A DNA stretch of 64,000 bases from JBNLBT01 sp050303435 (GCA_050303435.1 JBNLBT010000004.1:14970-78969), one strand, 5' to 3'; shown: positions 42,027-51,346, numbered from the stretch's first letter. The notes: generated from the sequence alone by a model not told the origin. Translations and numbers: made by a program.

Positions 42027-42905
42027 ATGCGCGCCCTGATGTTCAAGTTGATGTTACAGCTCACCCGCGGCATGGGTTTGAAGCGCATCGCGTCTTTGTC
42101 CCGGATTCTGGGCGGTCTGATGTGGCGATTCTCGGCACGCCACCGCGGCATCACCCTCACCAATGTGCGCCTGTGTTACCCGCAACTGAAACCCGGGCAG
42201 CAGGAAAAACTCGCGCGCATGGCCATGAACGAGGCGGTCACTTCGATGCTGGAACTGGGTCGATTGTGGCTGCATTACGGCTCCAATGTTGAGCAGATCA
42301 TCCGCGATGTGCACGGCCTGCATCACCTGAAAACGGCGATCGCGCAGAACAAGGGTGTGTTGATGGCGGTGCCGCACCTCGGCAACTGGGAGGCGCTGGG
42401 ACTGTACCTGGCGCGATTCAACGGGGTCAATTTTCTGTACAAGCCGCCCAAAGAACCGGCGATCGAACGCCTGCTGCTGAAATACCGGCAAAATTGGGGG
42501 CTGAAACTGATTCCAGGCAATCACAAAGGGGTGAAAACTTTGCTGCAAGCGCTGAAGCGCAATGAAATTGTCGGCATATTGCCCGATCAGCTGCCCAAGT
42601 CAGGCAACGGCGTGTTTGCGCCATTCTTTGGACACCCGGCCTACACCATGACGCTGTTTTCCCGCCTGGCCAACAAATCGCGTGCTCCGGTGGTGTTTGC
42701 CACCGCCAGACGCTTGCCTCAGGGTCAGGGATTTGATGTGCACTTCATGCCAGGGCCCGGTGCCGTGGTCGGTGACCTGGCCGATTCTGCCGCGGCCATC
42801 AATCGCAGCATTGAAACCCTGATACAGCTGGCACCGGCCCAGTATCAATGGACCTACAAGCGCTTCTCCATTCAGCCCGATCAGAGCAACCCGTACCGCC
42901 GCTGA
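42027..42905 (+). CDS. LpxL/HtrB-type lipid A acyltransferase
   Basis: A 292-aa lysophospholipid/lipid A biosynthesis acyltransferase. The catalytic HX4E motif is in VPHLGNWEALGLYL, followed by NFLYKPPKEPAIERLL and GILPDQLPKSGNGVFAPFFG, which match LpxL/LpxM-type enzymes that add secondary acyl chains to lipid A at the inner membrane. The N-terminus has one amphipathic/hydrophobic stretch (MFKLMLQLTRGMGLKRIASL) suited to membrane association. Possible starts are ATG 42021, 42027 and 42039; the -10 at 42013 argues for 42027 or 42039. The upstream frame to 41859 passes through a terminator. Confidence 0.88.
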   Translation: MRALMFKLMLQLTRGMGLKRIASLSRILGGLMWRFSARHRGITLTNVRLCYPQLKPGQQEKLARMAMNEAVTSMLELGRLWLHYGSNVEQIIRDVHGLHHLKTAIAQNKGVLMAVPHLGNWEALGLYLARFNGVNFLYKPPKEPAIERLLLKYRQNWGLKLIPGNHKGVKTLLQALKRNEIVGILPDQLPKSGNGVFAPFFGHPAYTMTLFSRLANKSRAPVVFATARRLPQGQGFDVHFMPGPGAVVGDLADSAAAINRSIETLIQLAPAQYQWTYKRFSIQPDQSNPYRR

Positions 42906-42927
42906 GCGGCCGTTTCGGCCGCTCAGC
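42901..42927. repeat. strong hairpin between convergent genes
   Basis: GCTGAGCGGCCG and CGGCCGCTCAGC pair over 12 bp around a TTT loop, starting in the last codon of the acyltransferase gene and ending 9 bp before the protease stop. There is no T-run, so it may only block or pause converging transcription. Confidence 0.6.
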
Positions 42928-42935
42928 GGGTGTCA

Positions 42936-45900
42936 TCAGTCCTGCGGCGTGATGTTGGATACCGGGGTGTTGCTGCGGTTCCAGGTGGCGTTCTCGCGCA
43001 GCGAGGGTGGCACGGCAATCTGCAGTGAGTTGATCACGCCATTGAAGCCATTGAAAAATTGCATTTGACTGCTGCCCACTTCTTCGCTGAACGCGGCCTG
43101 TTTGGGGCAATGCGGGCAAAAGGTGTTGTAAAAGCGCATGGTCACGGGGCTGTGGTCATTGGCGCCGTTGCCCAGCACCCAATAGGGTTTGCCGTTGTTG
43201 TCGTACAGGTAGTGCAGCAGCACACGGCCGTCGCCCTGGGTGCCCACGGTTTCGCCCCAGCCGTTTTCGTCCGGCGCGTACCAGATGCCGGTGTAATCGT
43301 TGCTGGTCGCCTGGCTGGAAAAATCAAACCATTCCAGCAACTCGGCACTGAAAGCGCCATTGATGCGCCGGGTTTGAATGGCGTGGGTGGCATCGATCAG
43401 CGTGGTGTGCGCCTGGCCCACCTGCGTGGTGATGCTGGATGCGCCGGGCGCATACGGTCCGGCGTATTCTATTCTCACCACTTCATTATAGGACTGATCG
43501 TTGGCGTAGCTGTTTTCAACGTCGGTGATGTACCAGATCGGGGTGTGATCGGGCAAAGCGGTGTATTGCAGGAACACCATGAATTCGCCGTTGATGAATT
43601 GCAGATCGACGCCGTTGCCGGAACGTTCAGGGTTCCACCACAGGCCACTGGCCGGGGCGATCTGATTGGCTGCTGAGACATCGCAGTTGTTGACCGGCTG
43701 GCATTGACCCTGTTGCCCCAGTTCCACAATCAATGGGATGTCCACCTCATTGAAACCGTGTTTGAATGCGCTGGCCTGATGGCGAATGATCAGGTTGTCA
43801 CCGCATTGCGCCGCCGGGTCAATGCTGTAAACCAATTCACCCACGGCCTCGCTGGCTGGGGTCAAGGTGCCCAAGGCTATGGCCGGTGTCTCCAGGTAAA
43901 AATTCTCGGTGATCGGGACTTCGGGAAAATCGCGGTGATACAGACACACCGCGGTGCTGCCGTTGAGTGAGTCGGCGTCGTTGCAGGCGTACACCAGCGC
44001 GTCGGTGGCGCCGCCGGCCTGGATTCCGGTGGTGGATCCGCTGCCGTCAAAACCGGCGCCGTCGAACTGAAACACCCATTGCGAAGTGGCCGCGTACAGG
44101 ATCGCCTGAAAGCGGAAGTCCTCGTTGGAATTGAAAAAGCTGACGTCGTCCCACATGAACACGTCACAGGCGATGTTGCCGGCGGTCTCGGAGGGGCGCG
44201 GACAGTTGTTGAAGTGCTGATAGTAAAAACGATCGGCGACCAGGTCGTCGTGCATCGGCATGATGCGTGCGGCGGTGCTGTCCTGATCGGGCAACACAGG
44301 CAAAGGACAGTCGTTGTCGTAGTCGCTGCCGTTGGCGTTGATGTCCACCGACAGGTAGCCGTTGCTGGAGGCGACAAGCTGGCTGTGGCTGCTGCCATAC
44401 AGATTGAAGGAAATGGGCAGGTTGATCGGGCTGGTCACGCCGTCGTCTTCAGCCGGGAAAGACGGGCTTGAGGCGATCCATGGCAACTGCGAGCCTGTGC
44501 CGGATATATCAATGAATTGGTTGACGCACAGATTGGCGGTGTTGCCGAAGACGTCGCCCGACTGGCCGGGCAGACTGTTCTGATTGCCTTTGGTGAACAC
44601 CGCGTAGGCGTCGATGGCGGTTTGCTTGCCGATGTTTGCGAACACCAGATTGCTGCGCCAGCGCTCGCCCGGATCGACCACGTCATCGCCGTTGCCGCAC
44701 ACCTCGGTGTGGCTTTGCGCGTCGGTGGACAGAATCTCCGGCGCATCGATCACCACGGCCTGTGAGATCACGCTCACACAGTCACTGGCATCGGTGACCT
44801 TGAGACGGATGTTGCCGGCCCGTTGTTTTTGAAAGGTGACGGTGATCTGATTGTCCTCGCCGTCATTGAAGCCGTCGTCGTTGATGTCCCACTCATAGCG
44901 ATACGGTGGTGTGCCACCCTGGACCTCGGCAATGTAGGTTTGCGGCGCGCCGATCTGTTGCGCGCTGTTGTTGTTGAGGATGCTTGCATCCGGCTGTTCA
45001 CATCCACCCAATCCGTTGAGCGTCTGCGCGCCGCTGTCGATCGGGTCCAGCCAATCACTCAGTCGACCGATGGGTTCATCGCCGTGATCCCAGGAGGCAC
45101 TGAACTGGCCGTACCAGTCGGCGCTGTCGTTGCCGCAAGCGGCGAAACCCCCGTGCAACTGCCCGACCAGCAATTGATCGCTGTTCCACAAACCGGCGCC
45201 TGAAGAGCCGCCTTCGGTGGTGCCGCTGTCCCAGTCGTCGACGCGGAAATGCGAACCGTCGTCCACCGTGTTTTGCAGATACGACTGCGAGGTGACCGGT
45301 TCATTCTCATGACTGATGCGCTTGGCATTGCCCGACGGGTGGTGAATGGACACGGCGTTTTCAGGCACCAAAACCCGACGGTCCCAGCCGGTGTAGGTGA
45401 CTTCAAAATTCGGGTTGGGTACCTGGTCTAGCTGCAACAGGGCAAAATCGCTGAACGGGTTGCTGGCAATGTAGCTGGCGCCGGACTGGGTATCATTGAA
45501 ACCGGCCGTAGTGATTGTAGTGCCGCTGCTGTTGGAGCCGGGCGTGCGACACACCGAGGATTGATAATTCCACCAGACGTTCACCGACGCGGCGGTGTCC
45601 TGGCGCTGTTGCAGTGGCACCTGGGCATTGGACTGGGTGTAACCGCAGTGGTCGGCGGTGAGAAAATAGGGCGTGCCGTCCTGCGCGGTGTTGTTGATCA
45701 ATTGTCCGGTGCACAAGAAGTTGCCCGACGGGGTGGCAAATGTGTAGCGTCCCACGGCGTTGATCTGATCGGTCCAGCCATCGCCTTCGGGGCACACCAC
45801 ATCGACGTTGCAACTGCCGCTTTTCACAGCCGGCTCATCCCAGAAGCGGTAAAAACCGCGCGCAGCCTGGGCCAGTGTAAAGCGCAGGTGCTCACGGTGG

Positions 45901-46364
45901 GACTGGTCCACTTCGACGCGGACAATGGCGTGATCACCGGGCACCGTGCCGGGCCAGAAAAACCCGTGTTTGGGGTTGCGGCTGGAATCAAACGGCCCGC
46001 GTTGCACCGCGCCATCCGGCGTGCTCACAGACAGTGTGGCGCCCGGCGGCAGAAAAAAGTCTGTAAACCCCAGATCCAGTGATGTGGCGCCCTCGGCCTT
46101 GAGTTCCAGCGTCCACAGCCAGCGCGCGCCGTTCAATTCGGTCCATTGGCCAATGGTGCCTACACCGCGGCGCATCTGCACGTTTTCCACAACGGTGGGC
46201 AGCGCGTATTTGAGCGGTCCTTTGATGCTGGCGTCAAGCGCGGCTTTTTCCGCGGCCGCATCAATGGCCGGTAAATTGAGGATGGGGGTTTTTCCGTTGC
46301 GTTCTGCGGATTGGGCTGTGCCAATGCAGGCGCAAAATAAGGTCAATATCACACCGATTTTCAT
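42936..46364 (-). CDS. large secreted trypsin-like serine protease
   Basis: A 1142-aa exported protease. Signal peptide (about 1-20), a pro-region to about 180, then a trypsin-fold domain resembling lysyl endopeptidase with His239 (LTADHCG), Asp306 (FSDFALLQLD) and Ser388 (TEGGSSGAGLW). Residues 465-540 form a PKD-like module (TPPYRYEWDINDDGFNDGED). A beta-rich middle region follows, and the last 230 residues hold two G-x-W-(W/Y)-x-P-x(4)-G-x-G repeats (GLWWNPERSGNGVDLQ, GIWYAPDENGWGE), probably binding modules removed or used for attachment. ATG 46364 follows GGAG; the ATG at 46376 precedes it. It probably digests external protein. Confidence 0.88.
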   Translation of the reverse strand: MKIGVILTLFCACIGTAQSAERNGKTPILNLPAIDAAAEKAALDASIKGPLKYALPTVVENVQMRRGVGTIGQWTELNGARWLWTLELKAEGATSLDLGFTDFFLPPGATLSVSTPDGAVQRGPFDSSRNPKHGFFWPGTVPGDHAIVRVEVDQSHREHLRFTLAQAARGFYRFWDEPAVKSGSCNVDVVCPEGDGWTDQINAVGRYTFATPSGNFLCTGQLINNTAQDGTPYFLTADHCGYTQSNAQVPLQQRQDTAASVNVWWNYQSSVCRTPGSNSSGTTITTAGFNDTQSGASYIASNPFSDFALLQLDQVPNPNFEVTYTGWDRRVLVPENAVSIHHPSGNAKRISHENEPVTSQSYLQNTVDDGSHFRVDDWDSGTTEGGSSGAGLWNSDQLLVGQLHGGFAACGNDSADWYGQFSASWDHGDEPIGRLSDWLDPIDSGAQTLNGLGGCEQPDASILNNNSAQQIGAPQTYIAEVQGGTPPYRYEWDINDDGFNDGEDNQITVTFQKQRAGNIRLKVTDASDCVSVISQAVVIDAPEILSTDAQSHTEVCGNGDDVVDPGERWRSNLVFANIGKQTAIDAYAVFTKGNQNSLPGQSGDVFGNTANLCVNQFIDISGTGSQLPWIASSPSFPAEDDGVTSPINLPISFNLYGSSHSQLVASSNGYLSVDINANGSDYDNDCPLPVLPDQDSTAARIMPMHDDLVADRFYYQHFNNCPRPSETAGNIACDVFMWDDVSFFNSNEDFRFQAILYAATSQWVFQFDGAGFDGSGSTTGIQAGGATDALVYACNDADSLNGSTAVCLYHRDFPEVPITENFYLETPAIALGTLTPASEAVGELVYSIDPAAQCGDNLIIRHQASAFKHGFNEVDIPLIVELGQQGQCQPVNNCDVSAANQIAPASGLWWNPERSGNGVDLQFINGEFMVFLQYTALPDHTPIWYITDVENSYANDQSYNEVVRIEYAGPYAPGASSITTQVGQAHTTLIDATHAIQTRRINGAFSAELLEWFDFSSQATSNDYTGIWYAPDENGWGETVGTQGDGRVLLHYLYDNNGKPYWVLGNGANDHSPVTMRFYNTFCPHCPKQAAFSEEVGSSQMQFFNGFNGVINSLQIAVPPSLRENATWNRSNTPVSNITPQD

Positions 46365-46380
46365 GGCGCACTCCATTGAG

Positions 46381-46941
46381 TTATGATTTGGTTTCTTTCA
46401 ATAATATGGCATGATAACCGCTTTCCCGCAACTTTCTCATGACATTGTCGGCTTGTCGGCTGGAATCAAAGGGCCCGATTCTGACCCGGTGCCATTGCGT
46501 TTGATTGACTTCGATGGTCTGTATGTGTGCAATTTGACCGTTGAAAGCAATTTCAGCTTTCAGTTTTTCGGCGTCTTGTGAACTTTTAAACGAGGCCACT
46601 TGCAACACGTATAAAAATTGATTGTCGTCCTGGGCAATTTCCTGCTCGATGTCTTCCTGCGGAATCACCACCTCCATTTCCGGCAGCAGGGTGTAAAAAT
46701 CGTAGTCTTTTCTGTTGTCGCTTTTCAGTGATTCGCTTAAATCTTCAATTTTTTCCTGCCGCGCCTGTTCACTGATGCCAGGAACCGGCTGGTTGTCTTG
46801 CGAATTGGCCGGCTTCGGCACCCAGCCGAGGACGTAGGCAAGCACCGACAAGATCAGCCCCAGCAACACCCCGCTGAGCATGATCATCCAGCCAGGCATG
46901 GGCTTGTTGCCGGCTTTTCTGCGCGCCTGTTTCCTAGCCAT
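46381..46941 (-). CDS. SPOR-domain membrane protein (FtsN-like)
   Basis: A 186-aa bitopic protein: basic N-terminus (MARKQARRKAGNKP), one membrane helix at about 17-39, a charged linker, and a C-terminal SPOR domain (about 105-184; LYVLQVASFKSSQDAEKLKAEI, WHRVRIGPFDSSRQADNVMRKL). SPOR domains bind denuded septal glycan; the layout fits FtsN-type division proteins, which often lie next to argS in gammaproteobacteria, as here. Its start overlaps the argS stop by 8 bp. Too little is conserved outside SPOR to give the ftsN name with certainty. Confidence 0.85.
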   Translation of the reverse strand: MARKQARRKAGNKPMPGWMIMLSGVLLGLILSVLAYVLGWVPKPANSQDNQPVPGISEQARQEKIEDLSESLKSDNRKDYDFYTLLPEMEVVIPQEDIEQEIAQDDNQFLYVLQVASFKSSQDAEKLKAEIAFNGQIAHIQTIEVNQTQWHRVRIGPFDSSRQADNVMRKLRESGYHAILLKETKS

Positions 46942-48724
46942 GCTGGGCCTGTTGCTGTTCGGAAGAATACATGTGCTGCGGCGCCGATGAGCCCAGCAGT
47001 GCGAGTCCGTCGGCCAACACCGTCTGTGTGGCCAGACACAGATTGAGGCGGGCGTTGCGCAGGTTTTCGTTGTCTACGGTGATTTTGTGCGCGTTGTAGT
47101 AGGAACTGAAATGCTGCGCCAGTTCACGCAGGTAGTTGGCCAGCGTGTGCACGGTGCGGTTGTGGCCGCATTTTTCAATGATTTCGCGGTACTGTGACAG
47201 GGCGCGGATCAAATCCAGTTCATGTTCTTCTTCCAGCAGTTCCAGAGACACGTGTCCGATCTCCTTGTTGTGCTGGATGCCCTGTTCCTTGAGCTTGCGA
47301 AAAATGCTGCAAATGCGCGCGTGCGCGTACTGAATGTAATACACCGGGTTGTCTGAATCCTGGCTCATCGCCAGGTCCATGTCAAAATCCAGGTGTTGTT
47401 CGTGCGAACGCATGACGTAGAAATACCGCGCGGCATCGCAACCCACTTCCTGCACCAGGGTGTTGAGTGTGACGTACTGGCCGCCGCGCGTGGTCATTGG
47501 CAGGCGTTCGCCGTTTTTCATCAGATGGGCGAACTGGATCAGGATGATCTCGACCTTGTCCGGGTTCAGTTTCATGGCTTTGGCCGCCGCCTTGAGGCGC
47601 GGGATGTAGCCATGGTGGTCGGCGCCAAGAATGTAGATGGCGTCATCAAAGCCGCGTTCAAATTTGTTCAGCAGGTAGGCAATGTCGGAGGCAAAATAGG
47701 TCTTCAGGCCGTTTTCGCGCACAATCACGCGGTCCTCGTCGTCGCCAAAATGTGAGGCATTGAACCACACCGCGCCGTCTTTCTTGTACAAATGGCCGCC
47801 TTCTTCCATCGCCGCCAGGGCGTGCGTGAGGGCGTCGCTCTGGTGCAGGGAAGATTCAGAAAACCATTCATCGTATTCCACATTGAAGTCCTCCAGGTCT
47901 TGTTCAATTTCACCCAGAATGGATTTCAGTGCGATGGTGAAGATCGACTTGTAGCCGTCGTCCAGCAAGCGTTTGGCGTTGGCGATCAGGTCGTCGATGT
48001 GTTTTTCCTTGTTGCCGCCGGCGTTGGCGTCGGCGCTGACCTGTTGATACACCTGAGCCGATTTGAAACGCATTTCGTCGCCGTATTTTTGCCGCACGTC
48101 GCGGGCAATGTCGACGATGTAATCGCCCTGGTAACCGTTGTCGGGGAACTTCACCACCTCACCGCACAACTCCAGGTAGCGCAGCCACACTGAAGTGGCC
48201 AGAATGTCCATTTGCCGGCCGTGGTCATTGACGTAGTATTCCCGGTGCACTTCGTAGCCGTTTTTTTCCAGGATGTTGGACAGGCTGGACCCGAATGCGG
48301 CCCCGCGACCGTGCCCCACATGCAGCGGGCCGGTGGGGTTGGCGGACACGTATTCAACGCAGATTTTTTGCCCCTGGCCGCTGGCGTTTTCGCCATATCG
48401 TTCGCCCAGTTTGATGATTTTCTTGATCACCATGCGCTGACAGGATTTGGTCAGGAAGAAATTGATGAAGCCGGGGCCGGCGATTTCCACTTTCTCAATG
48501 TGCCTGGATTCGATCAGTTCAGCCACGATTTTTTCCGCGATGTCGCGCGGTTTGGCTTGCAGCGGACGGGCCAGCATCAGTGCCACATTGCAGGCGTAGT
48601 CACCGAACTCCTTTGAGCGGGTGCGTTCTATGTGGATTTCGGGCGGTGGGTCCAGTTGCAGGGATTCGTCCCTGAGCAGGTCTGCTATGGCGTTGTCCAC
48701 CAATTCCTTAATATGTCCTATCAT
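46934..48724 (-). CDS. argS: arginyl-tRNA synthetase
   Basis: A 596-aa class I synthetase that charges tRNA-Arg. The N-terminal Add-1-type domain (RSKEFGDYACNVALMLARPL) is followed by the HIGH-equivalent NPTGPLHVGHGRGAAFG, the KMSK-region variant RLPMTTRGGQYVTL (no canonical KMSKS, as is normal for ArgRS) and the C-terminal anticodon-binding domain (RLNLCLATQTVLADGLALLG). Start ATG 48724; an upstream in-frame ATG at 48775 would overlap the promoter. First gene of a transcript with the SPOR protein. Confidence 0.95.
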   Translation of the reverse strand: MIGHIKELVDNAIADLLRDESLQLDPPPEIHIERTRSKEFGDYACNVALMLARPLQAKPRDIAEKIVAELIESRHIEKVEIAGPGFINFFLTKSCQRMVIKKIIKLGERYGENASGQGQKICVEYVSANPTGPLHVGHGRGAAFGSSLSNILEKNGYEVHREYYVNDHGRQMDILATSVWLRYLELCGEVVKFPDNGYQGDYIVDIARDVRQKYGDEMRFKSAQVYQQVSADANAGGNKEKHIDDLIANAKRLLDDGYKSIFTIALKSILGEIEQDLEDFNVEYDEWFSESSLHQSDALTHALAAMEEGGHLYKKDGAVWFNASHFGDDEDRVIVRENGLKTYFASDIAYLLNKFERGFDDAIYILGADHHGYIPRLKAAAKAMKLNPDKVEIILIQFAHLMKNGERLPMTTRGGQYVTLNTLVQEVGCDAARYFYVMRSHEQHLDFDMDLAMSQDSDNPVYYIQYAHARICSIFRKLKEQGIQHNKEIGHVSLELLEEEHELDLIRALSQYREIIEKCGHNRTVHTLANYLRELAQHFSSYYNAHKITVDNENLRNARLNLCLATQTVLADGLALLGSSAPQHMYSSEQQQAQHG

Positions 48725-48765
48725 CGCTTGTGTCGTGTTAAAAAAACGCGGTCTAAAAGGTTCGT

Positions 48766-48774
48766 ATTCTAGCA
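48766..48774 (-). promoter_or_regulatory. extended -10 promoter of argS
   Basis: On the minus strand TGCTAGAAT, extended -10; transcription would start near 48759, 35 nt before ATG 48724. The -35 region is weak. Confidence 0.5.
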
Positions 48775-48807
48775 AATATGGGGGCGAAATATAAAGATTT
48801 CATGGTT

Positions 48808-48821
48808 TTGACATAAATCAA
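48808..48821 (+). promoter_or_regulatory. FNR-like site upstream of feoA
   Basis: TTGACATAAATCAA matches the FNR/Anr consensus TTGAT-N4-ATCAA at 9 of 10 informative positions. If it works at -41.5, transcription would start near 48856, between it and the Fur-like site. Confidence 0.6.
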
Positions 48822-48862
48822 ATTTGCCCCAAATGGGTCTTGTTTTTTACCGTGAATTGCGC

Positions 48863-48881
48863 AATAATGCGAACCATTCTT
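48863..48881 (+). promoter_or_regulatory. Fur-like box upstream of feoA
   Basis: AATAATGCGAACCATTCTT matches the Fur consensus at 13 of 19 positions. It lies 17 bp before the feoA start codon, near or just after the likely transcription start. Confidence 0.5.
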
Positions 48882-48897
48882 ATTAACATTTGCATCA

Positions 48898-49116
48898 ATG
48901 GCCCTTTTTTCACTGACCGAAGCCACCGCCGGCCGGTCCTACCAGATCAAGACCGTCAATGGACTCAGCAATCGTCTTGCACTGATGGGCGTTTCCGCCG
49001 GTGTGCTGGTTGAGCTGATTGCACTGTATCGGCACGGGGCTTTGCTGAAGACGCCCTTCGGTGAAGTGGCCCTGGGTCCTGAATTGATCAACGGCATTCT
49101 GGTCAGCCACATCTGA
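48898..49116 (+). CDS. feoA: ferrous iron transport protein A
   Basis: A 72-aa SH3-like protein: LTEATAGRSYQIKTVNGLSNRLALMGVSAGVLVELI, then PFGEVALGPELINGILV. It is a cytosolic partner of FeoB needed for ferrous iron uptake. It is followed by feoB after 17 bp. FNR-like and Fur-like sites upstream suggest induction when oxygen and iron are low. Confidence 0.92.
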   Translation: MALFSLTEATAGRSYQIKTVNGLSNRLALMGVSAGVLVELIALYRHGALLKTPFGEVALGPELINGILVSHI

Positions 49117-49133
49117 TCCGTCGCGTCGCCCCC

Positions 49134-51296
49134 TTGACCGACACACCCGACATCCCCAACATCGCGCTGATTGGCAACCCCAATTGCGGCAAGTCGACGC
49201 TGTTCAATGCCTTGACCCGGCAGCAGCGTAAAACCGGCAACTGGACCGGTGTGACGGTGGACGCCTCGACCGCACAGGTGACCTTTCGCGGGGCCCAGTT
49301 CAACATCACCGATCTGCCCGGCGTGTACGCACTGTCACTGGACCAGAACAGCGCCGATGAACAATTGGTGGTGGACCTGGTGGGCGACAACAGCTGCGTT
49401 GATCTGTGGGTCAACGTCATCAACGCCGAACAGCTGGAACGCAATCTGTTCCTCACCACCGAACTGATCGCACGCAAACTGCCGATGCTGGTGGTGGTCA
49501 ACATGAGCGACCGTTTCAACGACGACAACCCGGGCCCGGATTGCAACCGTCTTGCGGCCTTGTGTGGTTGCCCGGTGTTGTGCACTTCGGCGCTCACAGG
49601 CGATGGTCTGAACGCGCTTCTGGAAGGCATTGACGAACGCTTCCGCCCGCGCGGCGAAACCGATGACGGGTTTTGCCGGGTGGACGACCCGAGCGCGGTT
49701 GTGCGGGCGGAATTCAGTGGCGAGGATGCGTTCGAGCAGCGCTTGCAACTGGCGCGCGAGATGGCCGCTGAAGTGCAGACCCGTGCGCGCAGCGAAGCGC
49801 CGCGACGCTGGTTCAACGCCGACCGCTGGCTGACCCATCCGGTGACCGGCCTGCTGGGTTTTTTTGCGGCCATGTACCTGATGTTCTTTTTTGCCATCAA
49901 TGTGGCCAATGTGTTCGTGGATTTTTTTGATCTGGCTTCGCACGCGCTGCTGGTCAATGGCGGCTCTCAGGCGCTGAGTTGGCTGGGCTTGCCGCAATGG
50001 CTGGTGGTGTTGCTCAGCGAAGGCCTCGGTGGCGGTGTGCAGACGGTGGCCACGTTCATTCCGGTGATTGGTTTTCTGTTCCTGTTTCTGACCCTGCTGG
50101 AACAATCTGGATACATGGCGCGCGCGGCTTTTGTGATGAACGATCTGCTGTCGTTTGTCGGCATTTCCGGCAAAGCGTTTGTGCCACTGATTGTCAGCTT
50201 CGGCTGCAACGTGCCGGCGGTCATGGCGACCCGCCAGCTGGGCAAACGCGACGAGCGCATCATCACCACCCTGATGGCACCGTTCATGTCCTGCGGGGCG
50301 CGCCTGTCGGTGTACGCGCTGTTTGTGGCGGCGTTTTTTACTGAACACGCGGCGCTGATCGTGTTTGCTCTGTACATGACCGGCATTGTGGTGGCTTTTC
50401 TGACCGGCTATCTGATGCGCAAAACGGTGCTGCCGGGCAACCCCGACCCGTTTTTGCTGGAATTGCCTCCGTGGCAGTGGCCCGGGATTGTGCTGGTGCT
50501 GAAAACCACCTGGCGCCGGCTCAAGGGGTTTTTATTTGAAGCCGGCAAGATCATTGTTTTGATGGTTCTGCTGCTGCAGGTGATCGGCTCGCTGGGGCGG
50601 GATTTCAGCTGGGGCAATCAGGACAGCGACAACTCCATGCTGGCCGCCGGCGCCCAATGGATGAGTCCGGTGTTCGAACCCATGGGCATTGACCGGGACA
50701 ACTGGCCGGCGGTGGTGGGCCTGTTCTCAGGTCTGTTGGCCAAAGAGGTCATGGTTGGCACACTGGATTCACTCTACGGTCGCCTGCACGCGGACGACAC
50801 GCCGCCGCCGACGGTGGGCGAAGAACTCGGCGAGGCGCTGCGCTCGGTGCGCGACAACGGCGCCGAATTGCTGGCCACACTGGCCGACCCGCTGGGCTTG
50901 TCCATACTCACCACCGGCAGTGAAATCGACATGGCGGAAAATCAGGCGGTGGATCGGCAGTTGTTCGGTCTGTTGCGGGAACAGTTCATCAGTCCCTACG
51001 GGGCCTTTGCCTACCTGTTGTTTGTGCTGCTGTATTTCCCCTGCGTCACGGTGATTGGCGCTGTGGCGAGAGAATCTGGCGTGCGCTGGGCGGTGTTCAC
51101 CGCCCTGTGGAGCACCTCGCTGGCCTATCTGGTGGCGAGCAACTTCTACCAGCTCAGTCAGTTCACCGCGCGACCGCTGTTCGCATCGCTGTGGCTGGCC
51201 GGCTCGCTGGGCTTTTTGACTGCTGTGGTGTGGTTTTTGCGCCGCAAAGGGCGGCAACTGGCTGCCCGCAGTCCCATCCCGGTGGTGATTCGCTAG
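49134..51296 (+). CDS. feoB: ferrous iron transporter FeoB
   Basis: A 720-aa inner-membrane iron transporter. The N-terminal G domain has GNPNCGKSTLFN (G1, about 14-25), GNWTGVTVD (G2 region), DLPGVYALS (G3) and VNMSD (G4-like). After a helical spacer come two Gate regions: AFVMNDLLSFVGISGKAFVPLIVSFGCNVPAVMATR with the conserved cysteine, and FEPMGI-x-NWPAVVGLFSGLLAKEVMVGTL, then C-terminal membrane helices. The start codon is the TTG at 49134; no ATG or GTG lies in frame before the P-loop at a better place. Slightly shorter than E. coli FeoB; no feoC follows. Confidence 0.93.
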   Translation: MTDTPDIPNIALIGNPNCGKSTLFNALTRQQRKTGNWTGVTVDASTAQVTFRGAQFNITDLPGVYALSLDQNSADEQLVVDLVGDNSCVDLWVNVINAEQLERNLFLTTELIARKLPMLVVVNMSDRFNDDNPGPDCNRLAALCGCPVLCTSALTGDGLNALLEGIDERFRPRGETDDGFCRVDDPSAVVRAEFSGEDAFEQRLQLAREMAAEVQTRARSEAPRRWFNADRWLTHPVTGLLGFFAAMYLMFFFAINVANVFVDFFDLASHALLVNGGSQALSWLGLPQWLVVLLSEGLGGGVQTVATFIPVIGFLFLFLTLLEQSGYMARAAFVMNDLLSFVGISGKAFVPLIVSFGCNVPAVMATRQLGKRDERIITTLMAPFMSCGARLSVYALFVAAFFTEHAALIVFALYMTGIVVAFLTGYLMRKTVLPGNPDPFLLELPPWQWPGIVLVLKTTWRRLKGFLFEAGKIIVLMVLLLQVIGSLGRDFSWGNQDSDNSMLAAGAQWMSPVFEPMGIDRDNWPAVVGLFSGLLAKEVMVGTLDSLYGRLHADDTPPPTVGEELGEALRSVRDNGAELLATLADPLGLSILTTGSEIDMAENQAVDRQLFGLLREQFISPYGAFAYLLFVLLYFPCVTVIGAVARESGVRWAVFTALWSTSLAYLVASNFYQLSQFTARPLFASLWLAGSLGFLTAVVWFLRRKGRQLAARSPIPVVIR

Positions 51297-51334
51297 ACGC
51301 CGTTTCACGCCCCCGCAGTGCAGGCAATTTGGTT

Positions 51335-51340
51335 TACAAT
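51335..51340 (+). promoter_or_regulatory. -10 box of mutL (leaderless start)
   Basis: TACAAT ends 6 bp before the mutL ATG at 51347, which would place the transcription start on the ATG. A -35 box is not clear. Confidence 0.4.
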
Positions 51341-51346
51341 ACTGGC

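Noticed and set aside
42901..42927. Rho-independent terminator after the acyltransferase
   Set aside because: The stem is perfect but there is no T-run on either strand, so it is listed only as a hairpin.
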